From: Trueperaceae bacterium
GTDB lineage: Bacteria > Deinococcota > Deinococci > Deinococcales > Trueperaceae
Length of the DNA stretch: 22,136 nt
Reading direction: 5' to 3'
Assembly (NCBI GenBank): GCA_007130355.1
Contig: SLSQ01000021.1
Coordinates: 1 to 22,136 of the forward strand
Shown here: piece after piece, positions 1-6,032 of the stretch
Layout of the letters: every line of letters begins with the position of its first letter
Position numbering within the stretch: the stretch's first letter is position 1
The notes under the pieces: model-generated
What the model was told of the DNA's origin: nothing
The model's database searches: none
Seen by the model: the letters and a program-made list of their open reading frames with translations, nothing else
Translations under genes and position numbers: made by a program

Positions 1-355
1 GCAGGCGGCCGCGCCCGCCGCGGAGCCGTCCGCGGCCGGTGCGGCGGCTGGCCCGGTCGTCGCCTCGCCCGCCACCGCCTGCCTGCACCTCGACCCCGAG
101 ACCCGGCGCGACGCCGCCCTGCGGCTCAAGACGGCGCGCGGCCACCTCGACGGCGTGGTGCGGATGCTCGAGGACCCGAGCGTCTACTGCGTCGACGTGC
201 TCAAGCAGATCAAGGCGGTCCAGGGCGCCCTCAGCCGCGTGAACGGGACGGTCCTGCGGGCGCACGTGCGCGACCACGTCGCGACCGCGTCGGAGCGGGG
301 CGACACCGAAGCGATCGTCGACGAGCTGATGGAGGCGCTGAAATACCGGGCCTGA
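1..355 (+). CDS. CsoR/RcnR-family (DUF156) metal-sensing repressor, 5' end outside window
   Basis: This is the 3' part of a small all-helical metal-dependent repressor that would bind operator DNA in the apo form and release it on metal binding. The family core is clear: RLKTARGHLDGVVRMLED, then YCVDVLKQIKAVQGALSRVN, then LRAHVRDHV. The metal-site residues read Cys-His-His (YCVDV; AHVRDH), not the Cys-His-Cys of Mycobacterium CsoR. The same triad is known in nickel/cobalt RcnR and, from memory, in Thermus CsoR, so copper, nickel or cobalt are all possible. The frame is open to the left edge and has no ATG, GTG or TTG before the core, so at least 26 Ala/Pro-rich residues precede the usual N-terminus. 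That stretch could be a longer natural N-terminus or the tail of an upstream domain. The stop overlaps the next gene's start. The metal-efflux genes it would control are presumably upstream. Confidence 0.88.
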   Translation, partial: QAAAPAAEPSAAGAAAGPVVASPATACLHLDPETRRDAALRLKTARGHLDGVVRMLEDPSVYCVDVLKQIKAVQGALSRVNGTVLRAHVRDHVATASERGDTEAIVDELMEALKYRA

Positions 356-897
356 TCGTCGAACCCGCGCAGCTCGCCGACCTTCCGGAGGTCGCCGCGA
401 TCTACAACGAAGGGATCCGCGACCGGATCGCGACCTTCGAGACGCGCGAACGGACCCCGGAGGAGCTGATCGGCTGGCTCGACGACGACGGCCATCCGAT
501 CCTGGTCGCCCGCGACGACGGCGACGGCGCGGTGCTCGGCTGGATCGCGGCCAGCGGCTACCGCTCCCGCCCGTGCTACGACGGCATCGCCGAGTTCAGC
601 GTCTACGTCGCGCGGGCCGCCCGGGGGCGCCGGGTGGGGCACGCGCTGATGGAGGCGTTCCTGCCCGCCTGCGAGCGCGCGGGCCTGTGGAAGGTGCTCT
701 CGCGCGTATTTCCGGAGAACGTCGGGTCGCTGAAGCTGCTCGAACGGCACGGCTTCCGGCGGGTGGGGACCTACCTCCGGCACGCCCGACTCGACGGCGC
801 TTGGCGCGACGTGGTCATCGTCGAGCGCCTGCTGGGGGCCGCGCTGCGCGACCTGAGCACGACCGAACGCGAGGTCGAAGCGGTCGACGGCGCCTGA
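352..897 (+). CDS. GNAT N-acetyltransferase, phosphinothricin acetyltransferase-like (Pat/Bar/ArsN type)
   Basis: This gene transfers an acetyl group from acetyl-CoA to a small amine. The closest recognisable family is phosphinothricin/arsinothricin/methionine sulfoximine acetyltransferases. The N-terminus IVEPAQLADLPEVAAIYNEG matches that family, followed by the CoA-binding loop ARGRRVGHALM and the C-terminal hallmarks PENVGSLKLLERHGF and GAWRDVVIVERLL. The length of 181 residues is normal. Conserved sequence begins right after codon 352-354 (CTG), and no ATG, GTG or TTG is in frame there. The first GTG, at 532, would remove about a third of the fold. CTG is therefore the preferred start. 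It overlaps the TGA of the upstream regulator (353-355), with a GGAGG at 331-335, so translation is probably coupled. The substrate cannot be read from the sequence. Pairing with a metal sensor makes an arsenic-related role (ArsN-like) imaginable, but this is speculation. Confidence 0.85.
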   Translation: MIVEPAQLADLPEVAAIYNEGIRDRIATFETRERTPEELIGWLDDDGHPILVARDDGDGAVLGWIAASGYRSRPCYDGIAEFSVYVARAARGRRVGHALMEAFLPACERAGLWKVLSRVFPENVGSLKLLERHGFRRVGTYLRHARLDGAWRDVVIVERLLGAALRDLSTTEREVEAVDGA

Positions 898-917
898 CGG
901 GACCGACGGTGCCACCT

Positions 918-937
918 CGGCCGCGCGGCGCCGGCCG
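918..937. terminator. Possible terminator hairpin between convergent genes
   Basis: The arms CGGCCG at 918-923 and 932-937 flank an 8-nt loop, in the short gap between the acetyltransferase (plus) and the small acidic gene (minus). No T-tract follows on either strand, so intrinsic termination is only suggested by position. In DNA this rich in G and C, such short arms can occur by chance. Confidence 0.3.
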
Positions 938-958
938 CGACCGTACGCGCCCGCCGCG

Positions 959-1288
959 CTACGACTCGAGCGCGTCGCGCCGGGAGCCGAGGCGACCGTA
1001 GGCGTCGATCAGTTCGCCGAACACGTCCCCTAGCGGGAAGGCGCCGTCCTCCGCCAGGTCCCAGCCGTCCTGCAGGGTGTCGAACGCCTGGACCGTCTCG
1101 ATGCGCACGCCGTCGACGTCGAAGGCGTCGTCGTCCGGGTCGAACAGCACCTCGTCGGCCACCGCCACGACCGCGAGCACCGCGTCGTCGGCGATCCAGG
1201 CGTGCAGCAACGTCCAGGCGGTACCGGCGTAGCGGTCGTCGAGCAACGCCCGGGCCGCCTCGGGTAGGTCGGTGCGGGGTGGGGTCAT
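959..1288 (-). CDS. Small acidic hypothetical protein (109 aa)
   Basis: I do not recognise the family. The predicted 109-residue protein is strikingly acidic: by hand count it has 19 Asp, 6 Glu, 7 Arg and no Lys. It has no signal peptide or membrane segment, so it should be cytosolic. It starts MTPPRTDLPEAARALLDDRY and contains an Asp-rich loop, FDPDDDAFDVDG. The ATG at 1288-1286 was chosen because a TACGCT box lies exactly 6 nt upstream, the leaderless-promoter layout seen at several other starts here. The frame stays open far upstream, but that stretch overlaps the MFS gene on the other strand and is a GC artefact. It is divergent from the MFS transporter with 69 bp between the starts, and convergent with the acetyltransferase. 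Confidence 0.7.
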   Translation of the reverse strand: MTPPRTDLPEAARALLDDRYAGTAWTLLHAWIADDAVLAVVAVADEVLFDPDDDAFDVDGVRIETVQAFDTLQDGWDLAEDGAFPLGDVFGELIDAYGRLGSRRDALES

Positions 1289-1294
1289 GGCGGC

Positions 1295-1300
1295 AGCGTA
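1295..1300 (-). promoter_or_regulatory. -10 box TACGCT of a probable leaderless promoter
   Basis: On the minus strand TACGCT is followed by six bases and then the ATG of the small acidic gene, so transcription would start at or next to the start codon. No Shine-Dalgarno sequence is present. The -35 region has no good TTGACA match. Confidence 0.5.
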
Positions 1301-1345
1301 CCGCCCGGCGCCCCGTTCGGCCACGGTCCGCGAAGGCGCCTGCGC

Positions 1346-1351
1346 TACCCT
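1346..1351 (+). promoter_or_regulatory. -10 box TACCCT of a probable leaderless promoter
   Basis: TACCCT is followed by six bases and then the GTG start of the MFS gene. No ribosome binding site lies between them. Together with the opposing TACGCT box it makes a compact divergent promoter region. Confidence 0.5.
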
Positions 1352-1357
1352 TCTCGT

Positions 1358-2632
1358 GTGGCGACCTCGAGGGGCTGGCGCATCGCCTGGGCGCTCGCCG
1401 TCACCCAGACGGTGGGGTACGGGATCCTCTTCTACGCCTACGGCGTGTTCACCGTCCCGATGGAGCGCGAGCTGGGCCTGACCCGGGACCGGACGTCGCT
1501 CGCCTTCGCCGCCGCCCTGCTCGTCTCGGGCCTGGCCGCGCTCCCCGCCGGCCGGATCGTCGATCGGTACGGCGGGCGGGCGTTGATGACGCTCGGGTCG
1601 CTCGCCGGCGGCGCAGCCCTCGTCGCCTGGTCGCGCGTCGAGACGTTCGCCGGGCTGGTGGCCACGCAGGCCGTGATCGGCCTGGTGCTGGCGGCGGTGA
1701 CGTACGAGGTCGCCTTCGCGGTGCTCGTGCCCTGGTTCCGACGCGATCGACTGCGGGCGCTGCTGCTGGTCACCTTCGCGGCCGGCTTCGCCAGCACGAT
1801 CTTCGTGCCGCTCGCCACCTCGCTCGAGGCGTGGCTCGGGTGGCGGGCGGCGCTGGCGACCCTCGGGGCGACGCTCTGGATCGCCACCGTCCCGCTGCAC
1901 GCGTTCGTGGTCCGCCGGGCGCCGGCGTACGGCGCGGGCGACCGACCCGCACGGGAGGAGGAACCCGTCGCGGACGCGGGCGGCGACGCCGACCCGACGG
2001 CGGAGTCGGACGTCGGCCTCGGCCGCGCCGTGCGGACCGCTTCGTTCTGGTGGTGGACCCTCGGCTTCGCGGTCGATCGGGGGGTGATCGTGGCGGTGGC
2101 GGCCCACGCCGTGCCGCTGCTGCTCGAGGCGGGCCACGGACCGGAGCGGACCGCGGCGCTGGTCGGATCGATCGGCGCCTTCCAGGTCGCGGGGCGGGTG
2201 GCGTTCGCGCCGCTCGCCGAGCGCCTCCCGATCGGCACCGCCACCGTGGCGACGTTCGCGCTGCGGACCACGGCGCTCGCGACGCTCGCCGCCTCGCTGG
2301 CGGCGTCCGGTCCGGCCGTGCTCGTCCTGCTCTGGGCCTTCGCCGCCGCCTTCGGACTCGCGAACGGCGCCAGCACCCTGGCGCGCGCCGGGCTGATCGC
2401 CGAACGGTACGGACCCCGTCGCTACGGCACCGTCAGCGGCGCCATGACCACGACCGCCGCCTTCGTGCAGCCGGCGGCGCCGCTCGTGCTCGGCGCGGTG
2501 CGGGTGGCGCAGGACGGGTACTTCGCCGCCGTGCTGGTCCTGGTCGGCGCGGCGGCGCTCGCCGCCCTCGCGATCGCGCTCGGGAACGCCGGCGCACGCC
2601 ACGGCACCCCGAAGGGGGGCGGGACGCGGTAG
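1358..2632 (+). CDS. Major facilitator superfamily (MFS) transporter
   Basis: This is a predicted 12-helix inner-membrane secondary transporter of 424 residues, a typical MFS length. The N-half carries the loop 2-3 signature GRIVDRYGGRALM (Gly, Asp-Arg, Gly and Arg in the expected pattern), followed by alternating hydrophobic helices. A charged central loop, roughly residues 190-225 and rich in Glu/Asp/Arg, separates the two six-helix halves. The C-half has an IGAFQVAGRVAFAPLAERL repeat of the signature region. The closest feel is the oxalate/formate-antiporter-like or monocarboxylate-like branch, but substrate and direction are not readable. The GTG start is supported by the -10 box 6 nt upstream and by the position of the first helix. 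A Shine-Dalgarno sequence is absent. The gene is monocistronic as seen; the Mrp operon leader follows on the same strand. Confidence 0.9.
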   Translation: MATSRGWRIAWALAVTQTVGYGILFYAYGVFTVPMERELGLTRDRTSLAFAAALLVSGLAALPAGRIVDRYGGRALMTLGSLAGGAALVAWSRVETFAGLVATQAVIGLVLAAVTYEVAFAVLVPWFRRDRLRALLLVTFAAGFASTIFVPLATSLEAWLGWRAALATLGATLWIATVPLHAFVVRRAPAYGAGDRPAREEEPVADAGGDADPTAESDVGLGRAVRTASFWWWTLGFAVDRGVIVAVAAHAVPLLLEAGHGPERTAALVGSIGAFQVAGRVAFAPLAERLPIGTATVATFALRTTALATLAASLAASGPAVLVLLWAFAAAFGLANGASTLARAGLIAERYGPRRYGTVSGAMTTTAAFVQPAAPLVLGAVRVAQDGYFAAVLVLVGAAALAALAIALGNAGARHGTPKGGGTR

Positions 2633-2819
2633 GATTTTCGCCGACATTCCGCGCGGCCACCTCCGCGCTCCCCCTCGGTCCGCACTCCGCGACGTCCGCA
2701 CGGTCGCGCGCGGGCCGGCACGCCCTCCGCGCGCCGACCTGCGCGCGTCGTTCCGTTCCGCCGGGGTCCCGGCGTCGGGCCCGCTCCTGGAGGAGCCGCA
2801 TGTCCCCGTTCGAACCCGC
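2630..2819 (+). promoter_or_regulatory. Leader region of the Mrp operon with two GC hairpins
   Basis: This is the gap between the MFS stop and mrpA. A weak -10-like TAGGAT (2630-2635) overlaps the MFS stop codon, with no clear -35. Two inverted repeats lie downstream. GCGCGCGG (2706-2713) pairs perfectly with CCGCGCGC (2727-2734). CGCCGGG (2759-2765) pairs with CCCGGCG (2768-2774), in practice a shorter stem with a 4-nt loop. A strong GGAGGAG (2789-2795) follows. The region could be a structured 5' leader, but I do not recognise a known riboswitch class. The promoter assignment is weak. Confidence 0.35.
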
Positions 2820-2826
2820 ATGCTGA
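2800..2826 (+). CDS. Possible 8-codon leader ORF (MSPFEPAC) coupled to mrpA
   Basis: ATG at 2800 sits 4 nt after a GGAGGAG ribosome binding site, the best one in the area, and reads MSPFEPAC before TGA. That stop overlaps the mrpA start as ATGCTGA (2820-2826). The mrpA ATG is about 25 nt from the ribosome binding site, too far for normal initiation. Ribosomes finishing this mini-ORF could restart on mrpA, which matches the overlapping junctions throughout the operon. The peptide shows no attenuation signature such as runs of one amino acid. It may be only a ribosome-delivery device, or an accident. Confidence 0.4.
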   Translation: MSPFEPAC

Positions 2827-4022
2827 CCGCCGTCCTGATCGGGTTCTTCGCCGCCTTCGCCGCACCGGCCGTGGTCCGTCCGCTCGGCGACCGGGTCGGT
2901 TGGGTGCTCGCCCTGGTACCGGCGGGCCTGACCGCCTGGTTCGCGTCCCGCATCGGCACCGTCGCCGCCGGCGACGCGCTCGAGTCGTCCGTCGCCTGGC
3001 TTCCCGCCCTCGGCGTCGATCTCGCCTTCCGCCTGGACGGTCTGTCGCTCGTGTTCGCGCTGATGATCACCGGGATCGGCACCGCCGTCGTCGCCTACGC
3101 CGGCGGCTACATGCGTGGCGACCCGAACACGCCGCGCTTCTACCTGATCCTGCTGGCGTTCATGGCGGCGATGCTCGGCGTCGTCCTCGCCGACGACCTG
3201 ATCTCGCTGTTCGTCTTCTGGGAACTGACCAGCATCACCTCGTACTTCCTGGTCGGCTACAAGCACGAGTCGGAGACCAGCCGCGACAGCGCCCTGCAGG
3301 CGCTGCTGATCACCGGCAGCGGCGGCCTGGCGATGCTGGCGGGCTTCCTGATCCTCGGGCACGCCGCCGGCACCTACCGGATCAGCGAGATCCTGGCCGA
3401 CCCGGCCGCGTTGCAGGCCAGCCCGCTCTTCCTGGCGGCGATGGCGCTGGTGATCGTGGGTGCCCTCACCAAGTCGGCGCAGTTCCCGTTCCACGTCTGG
3501 CTCCCGAACGCGATGGCGGCGCCCACGCCGGTCTCCGCCTACCTGCACAGCGCGACGATGGTCAAGGCGGGCGTCTACCTGTTGGCGCGTACGAACCCGG
3601 CGTTCGCCGACCACCCGGCCTGGTTCTGGATCCTGACGATCGCCGGCACCGCCACGATTCTCTCGGCGGCGGCGCTGGCGCTGCTGCAGCGCGACTCGAA
3701 ACGGTTGCTCGCCTACTCGACCCTGATCGCGCTCGGCACGCTGGTGCTGCTGATCGGCATCGGAACCCCGCTGGCGGCCGAGGCGATGGTGACGTTCATG
3801 ATCGCGCACGCGCTCTACAAGGCGCCGCTCTTCATGATCGCGGGGAGCGTCGACCACGAGGCCGGCAGCCGCGACGTGACGGCGCTGCGCGGCGTCGGGC
3901 GGGTCATGCCGGTCACCTGGGCGGTCGCGCTGCTGGCCGGCCTCTCCGCCGCGGGGTTGATCCCGATGTTCGGCTTCGTCGGCAAGGAGCTCGCCTACGA
4001 GGCGTTGTTCGTGGCGCCGTGA
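2820..4022 (+). CDS. mrpA: Mrp/Mnh antiporter subunit A, N-terminal NuoL-like part (split)
   Basis: This is the N-terminal 400 residues of the large Mrp Na+/H+ antiporter subunit, homologous to the proton-pumping NuoL/ND5 subunit of complex I, in the inner membrane. The conserved ion-path residues are visible: Glu135 in FWELTSITSYFL, Lys218 in LTKSAQFPFHVWLP, the broken-helix loop AAPTPVSAYLHSATMVKAGVYLL, Lys334 in HALYKAPLF and Lys389-Glu390 in GFVGKE. A normal MrpA is about 800 residues in one chain. Here the frame stops just after KELAYEALFVAP, and the rest follows in another frame (-1) beginning at an ATG that overlaps this stop (TGATG). The two pieces total 777 residues, about 25 short, and the missing part falls in a transmembrane helix at the junction. 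This could be a natural split, a frameshift/deletion, or an assembly error. Confidence 0.9.
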   Translation: MLTAVLIGFFAAFAAPAVVRPLGDRVGWVLALVPAGLTAWFASRIGTVAAGDALESSVAWLPALGVDLAFRLDGLSLVFALMITGIGTAVVAYAGGYMRGDPNTPRFYLILLAFMAAMLGVVLADDLISLFVFWELTSITSYFLVGYKHESETSRDSALQALLITGSGGLAMLAGFLILGHAAGTYRISEILADPAALQASPLFLAAMALVIVGALTKSAQFPFHVWLPNAMAAPTPVSAYLHSATMVKAGVYLLARTNPAFADHPAWFWILTIAGTATILSAAALALLQRDSKRLLAYSTLIALGTLVLLIGIGTPLAAEAMVTFMIAHALYKAPLFMIAGSVDHEAGSRDVTALRGVGRVMPVTWAVALLAGLSAAGLIPMFGFVGKELAYEALFVAP

Positions 4023-5155
4023 TGCTCGTGATCGTGGTTCTGGTGACGCTCGTTCCCTTCCTCGGGCGCGAGCTGCACGCGCCCAAGGCGGCGCACGAGG
4101 CGCCGCTCTCGATGTGGCTCGGACCGGCGCTGCTGGCCGCGCTCGGCCTCCTCTTCGGTCTGGCGCCGGACTCGATCGGGCAGGCGCTGGTAGTGCCGGG
4201 CGCCAGCGCGGTGGCGGGCGCACCGCTCGACTTCTACCTGGCGCTCTGGCACGGACTCACGCCGGCCCTCTGGCTGTCGCTCGCGACGGTCGCGGCCGGG
4301 ATCGTCCTGACGTTCGCCTGGCGGCCGCTCCACGACCGGCTCCTGGCCGCGTTCTCGGGCACGACGTTCGGACCCGCCGGCGCCTACGAGGCGTTCCTGA
4401 CCGGCCTCAAGCGGCTCGCGGCGTGGCAGACGCGGGTGCTGCAGTCGGACGACCTGCGGCACCACCTGACGATCATCCTGGCGTTCGCGGTCGGCCTGCT
4501 CGGCCTGACGCTGCTGCTGCGCGGCGGACCGCCGGTGGCGCCGTCGTTCGAGTTCGGCGCCCTGCACGAGATCGCCTTCCTGGTGCTGATCGCGGTCGCG
4601 GCGCTCGCGGTGGTGCGGGCGCACTCGCGTCTGGTCGCGATCACCGCCCTGGGCGTGGTCGGGTTCGGCTTCGCGCTGGTGTTCGTCCTCTTCTCGGCCC
4701 CCGACCTGGCGATCACCCAGTTCCTGGTCGAGACCCTGATCGTGATCATCGTCGCCTTGGTGCTGATCCGGCTGCCGCACGCGCTCCTGCGCGACGAGCC
4801 GCGGCACGGCGAGCGGGCCCTGTCCGGCTTCGTCGCGATTTCGGGCGGGATGCTCCTGACCACCCTGCTGCTGGCCGTGGCGACGATTCCGTTCGACCGC
4901 ACCCTGACCGAGTACTTCGAGGCGTCCTCCTATCCGGAAGCGCTCGGAAGGAACATCGTGAACGTCATCCTGGTCGACTTCCGAGCGCTCGACACCCTGG
5001 GCGAGATCGTGGTCCTGGCGGTCGCCGCGGCCGGCGCCTTCGCGCTGCTGCGGCGGTCCCGCGACCGGCGGACGCCGCGCCCGCACGACGGGCCGCGCGG
5101 ACTCGGAGAGGACGACGCCTCCGCACCCGCCTCCGAGAAGGGGGGTCCGGCATGA
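4022..5155 (+). CDS. mrpA: Mrp/Mnh antiporter subunit A, C-terminal part (MbhD/MbhE-like, split)
   Basis: These 377 residues are the C-terminal half of MrpA. The piece opens with a short hydrophobic segment (MLVIVVLVTLVPFL) and then the usual HEAP-containing loop. The MrpA-specific tail follows: FSAPDLAITQFLVETL (DUF4040/MbhD-like) and VNVILVDFRALDTLGEIVVL (MbhE-like, with its conserved Asp and Glu). A highly charged 35-residue tail ends the protein. The first hydrophobic segment is short for a membrane helix, so its N-terminal half seems lost at the split. The ATG overlaps the stop of the first half, and there is no separate ribosome binding site, so expression would depend on translational coupling. 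The stop overlaps the mrpB start (ATGA). If the split is a sequencing or assembly artefact, this and the preceding ORF are one gene. Confidence 0.88.
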   Translation: MLVIVVLVTLVPFLGRELHAPKAAHEAPLSMWLGPALLAALGLLFGLAPDSIGQALVVPGASAVAGAPLDFYLALWHGLTPALWLSLATVAAGIVLTFAWRPLHDRLLAAFSGTTFGPAGAYEAFLTGLKRLAAWQTRVLQSDDLRHHLTIILAFAVGLLGLTLLLRGGPPVAPSFEFGALHEIAFLVLIAVAALAVVRAHSRLVAITALGVVGFGFALVFVLFSAPDLAITQFLVETLIVIIVALVLIRLPHALLRDEPRHGERALSGFVAISGGMLLTTLLLAVATIPFDRTLTEYFEASSYPEALGRNIVNVILVDFRALDTLGEIVVLAVAAAGAFALLRRSRDRRTPRPHDGPRGLGEDDASAPASEKGGPA

Positions 5156-5562
5156 ACAGCCTGATCCTTCGGACCGCGACCAGCCTGCTGCTGGCGGTGC
5201 TCCTGCTGTTCAGCATCTTCCTGCTGCTGCGCGGGCACGACCTGCCGGGCGGCGGCTTCATCGGCGGGCTGGTCGGCGCCGCCGCGATCGCGCTCTACGC
5301 GCTCGCGTTCGACGCGCCGCGCGCCGAGCGGCTCCTGCGGGCCTCGCCCCGGATCGTGTTCGGCGTGGGGCTGTGCGCCGCGGTCGCCGCCGGCCTGGCG
5401 GGCGGCCTCGCGTCGCTCGACTTCCTGACCGGGCTCTGGTGGATCTTCGATCTCGGGCCGTTCGAAGTGAAGCTGAGCACGGTGCTGCTCTTCGACGTCG
5501 GCGTCTACCTGGTGGTGGTCGGCACGATCCTGACGATGCTGTTCGCGCTGGAGGAACGCTGA
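5152..5562 (+). CDS. mrpB: Mrp/Mnh antiporter subunit B
   Basis: This 136-residue protein is an integral-membrane accessory subunit of the Mrp Na+/H+ antiporter. The family hallmark RGHDLPGGGFIGGLVGA follows the first helix, and FEVKLSTVLLFDVGVYLVVVG forms the third to fourth helix region. The length and four predicted helices are normal for MrpB. It overlaps the mrpA tail by 4 nt (ATGA) and mrpC by 1 nt (TGATG). A GGGGGT stretch 5 nt before the ATG may serve as a weak ribosome binding site. Confidence 0.95.
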   Translation: MNSLILRTATSLLLAVLLLFSIFLLLRGHDLPGGGFIGGLVGAAAIALYALAFDAPRAERLLRASPRIVFGVGLCAAVAAGLAGGLASLDFLTGLWWIFDLGPFEVKLSTVLLFDVGVYLVVVGTILTMLFALEER

Positions 5563-6032
5563 TGGAGGTCCTGGTCGCCGTCACCGTCGGCGTCGTCTTC
5601 GGCTCCGGCCTCTACCTGGTGATGCAACGGAACATGCTGCGCTTCGTGTTCGGGTTGATCCTGATCTCGGGCGCGGTGAACGTCTCGATCTTCGTGGCCG
5701 GGCGGCTGATGCGCGGCGCGCCTCCGCTGGTCGGAGGCGACGTGCAGGTGCCGGCGGAGCCGGTCGCGAACGCCCTGCCGCAGGCCCTGATCCTCACCGC
5801 GATCGTGATCGGCTTCGGCCTCACCGCGTTCACGTTGGTGCTCCTGCTGCGCACCTACGAACGGCTCGGTACCGTCCGGACCGACGAGATGGTCGCGCGC
5901 CTGCGCGAACCCCGTCCGGTGGGCGGCCGGGAGGTCGCCTCGGCCGGCGAAGCGGCCCCGCCGCCGGAAGCCGCCGGGGCCGACGAACGCGTCGACGGCA
6001 CCGCGCGCGACGGGGACGGAGATCGCTCGTGA
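5562..6032 (+). CDS. mrpC: Mrp/Mnh antiporter subunit C (NuoK-like), with long C-terminal tail
   Basis: MrpC is homologous to complex I subunit NuoK and forms part of the ion path. Three helices are visible, with RNMLRFVFGLILISGAVN in the second and ALPQALILTAIVIGFG in the third, both strongly conserved in the family. The usual length is about 110-115 residues, but this protein has 156. The extra 40 or so residues after TYERLGTVRTDE are hydrophilic, rich in Arg, Glu, Ala and Pro, probably disordered and cytoplasmic. The start overlaps the mrpB stop and the end overlaps the GTG of mrpD. Confidence 0.94.
   Translation: MEVLVAVTVGVVFGSGLYLVMQRNMLRFVFGLILISGAVNVSIFVAGRLMRGAPPLVGGDVQVPAEPVANALPQALILTAIVIGFGLTAFTLVLLLRTYERLGTVRTDEMVARLREPRPVGGREVASAGEAAPPPEAAGADERVDGTARDGDGDRS

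Noticed and set aside
532..897. Acetyltransferase starting at GTG 532
   Set aside because: This would delete the conserved N-terminal third of the GNAT fold, which is clearly encoded upstream in the same frame.
2636..2788. Known riboswitch in the Mrp leader
   Set aside because: Hairpins exist, but I could not match conserved riboswitch core sequences, so it is reported only as a structured leader.
1289..3082. Very long open minus-strand frame upstream of the small acidic gene
   Set aside because: It is antisense to the MFS and mrpA genes, and its product is a low-complexity Arg/Gly/Ser/Glu string with no domains. GC-rich DNA leaves such frames open by chance.
4005..4030. Programmed -1 frameshift joining the two mrpA parts
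   Set aside because: No slippery heptamer or downstream structure was seen. The fused product would still lack part of a helix, so coupling through TGATG or a deletion/sequence error is more likely.
2433..4223. Long minus-strand frame across the mrpA region
   Set aside because: The product is rich in Arg, Gly, Gln and His without any domain, and it lies fully opposite the clearly coding Mrp subunit.
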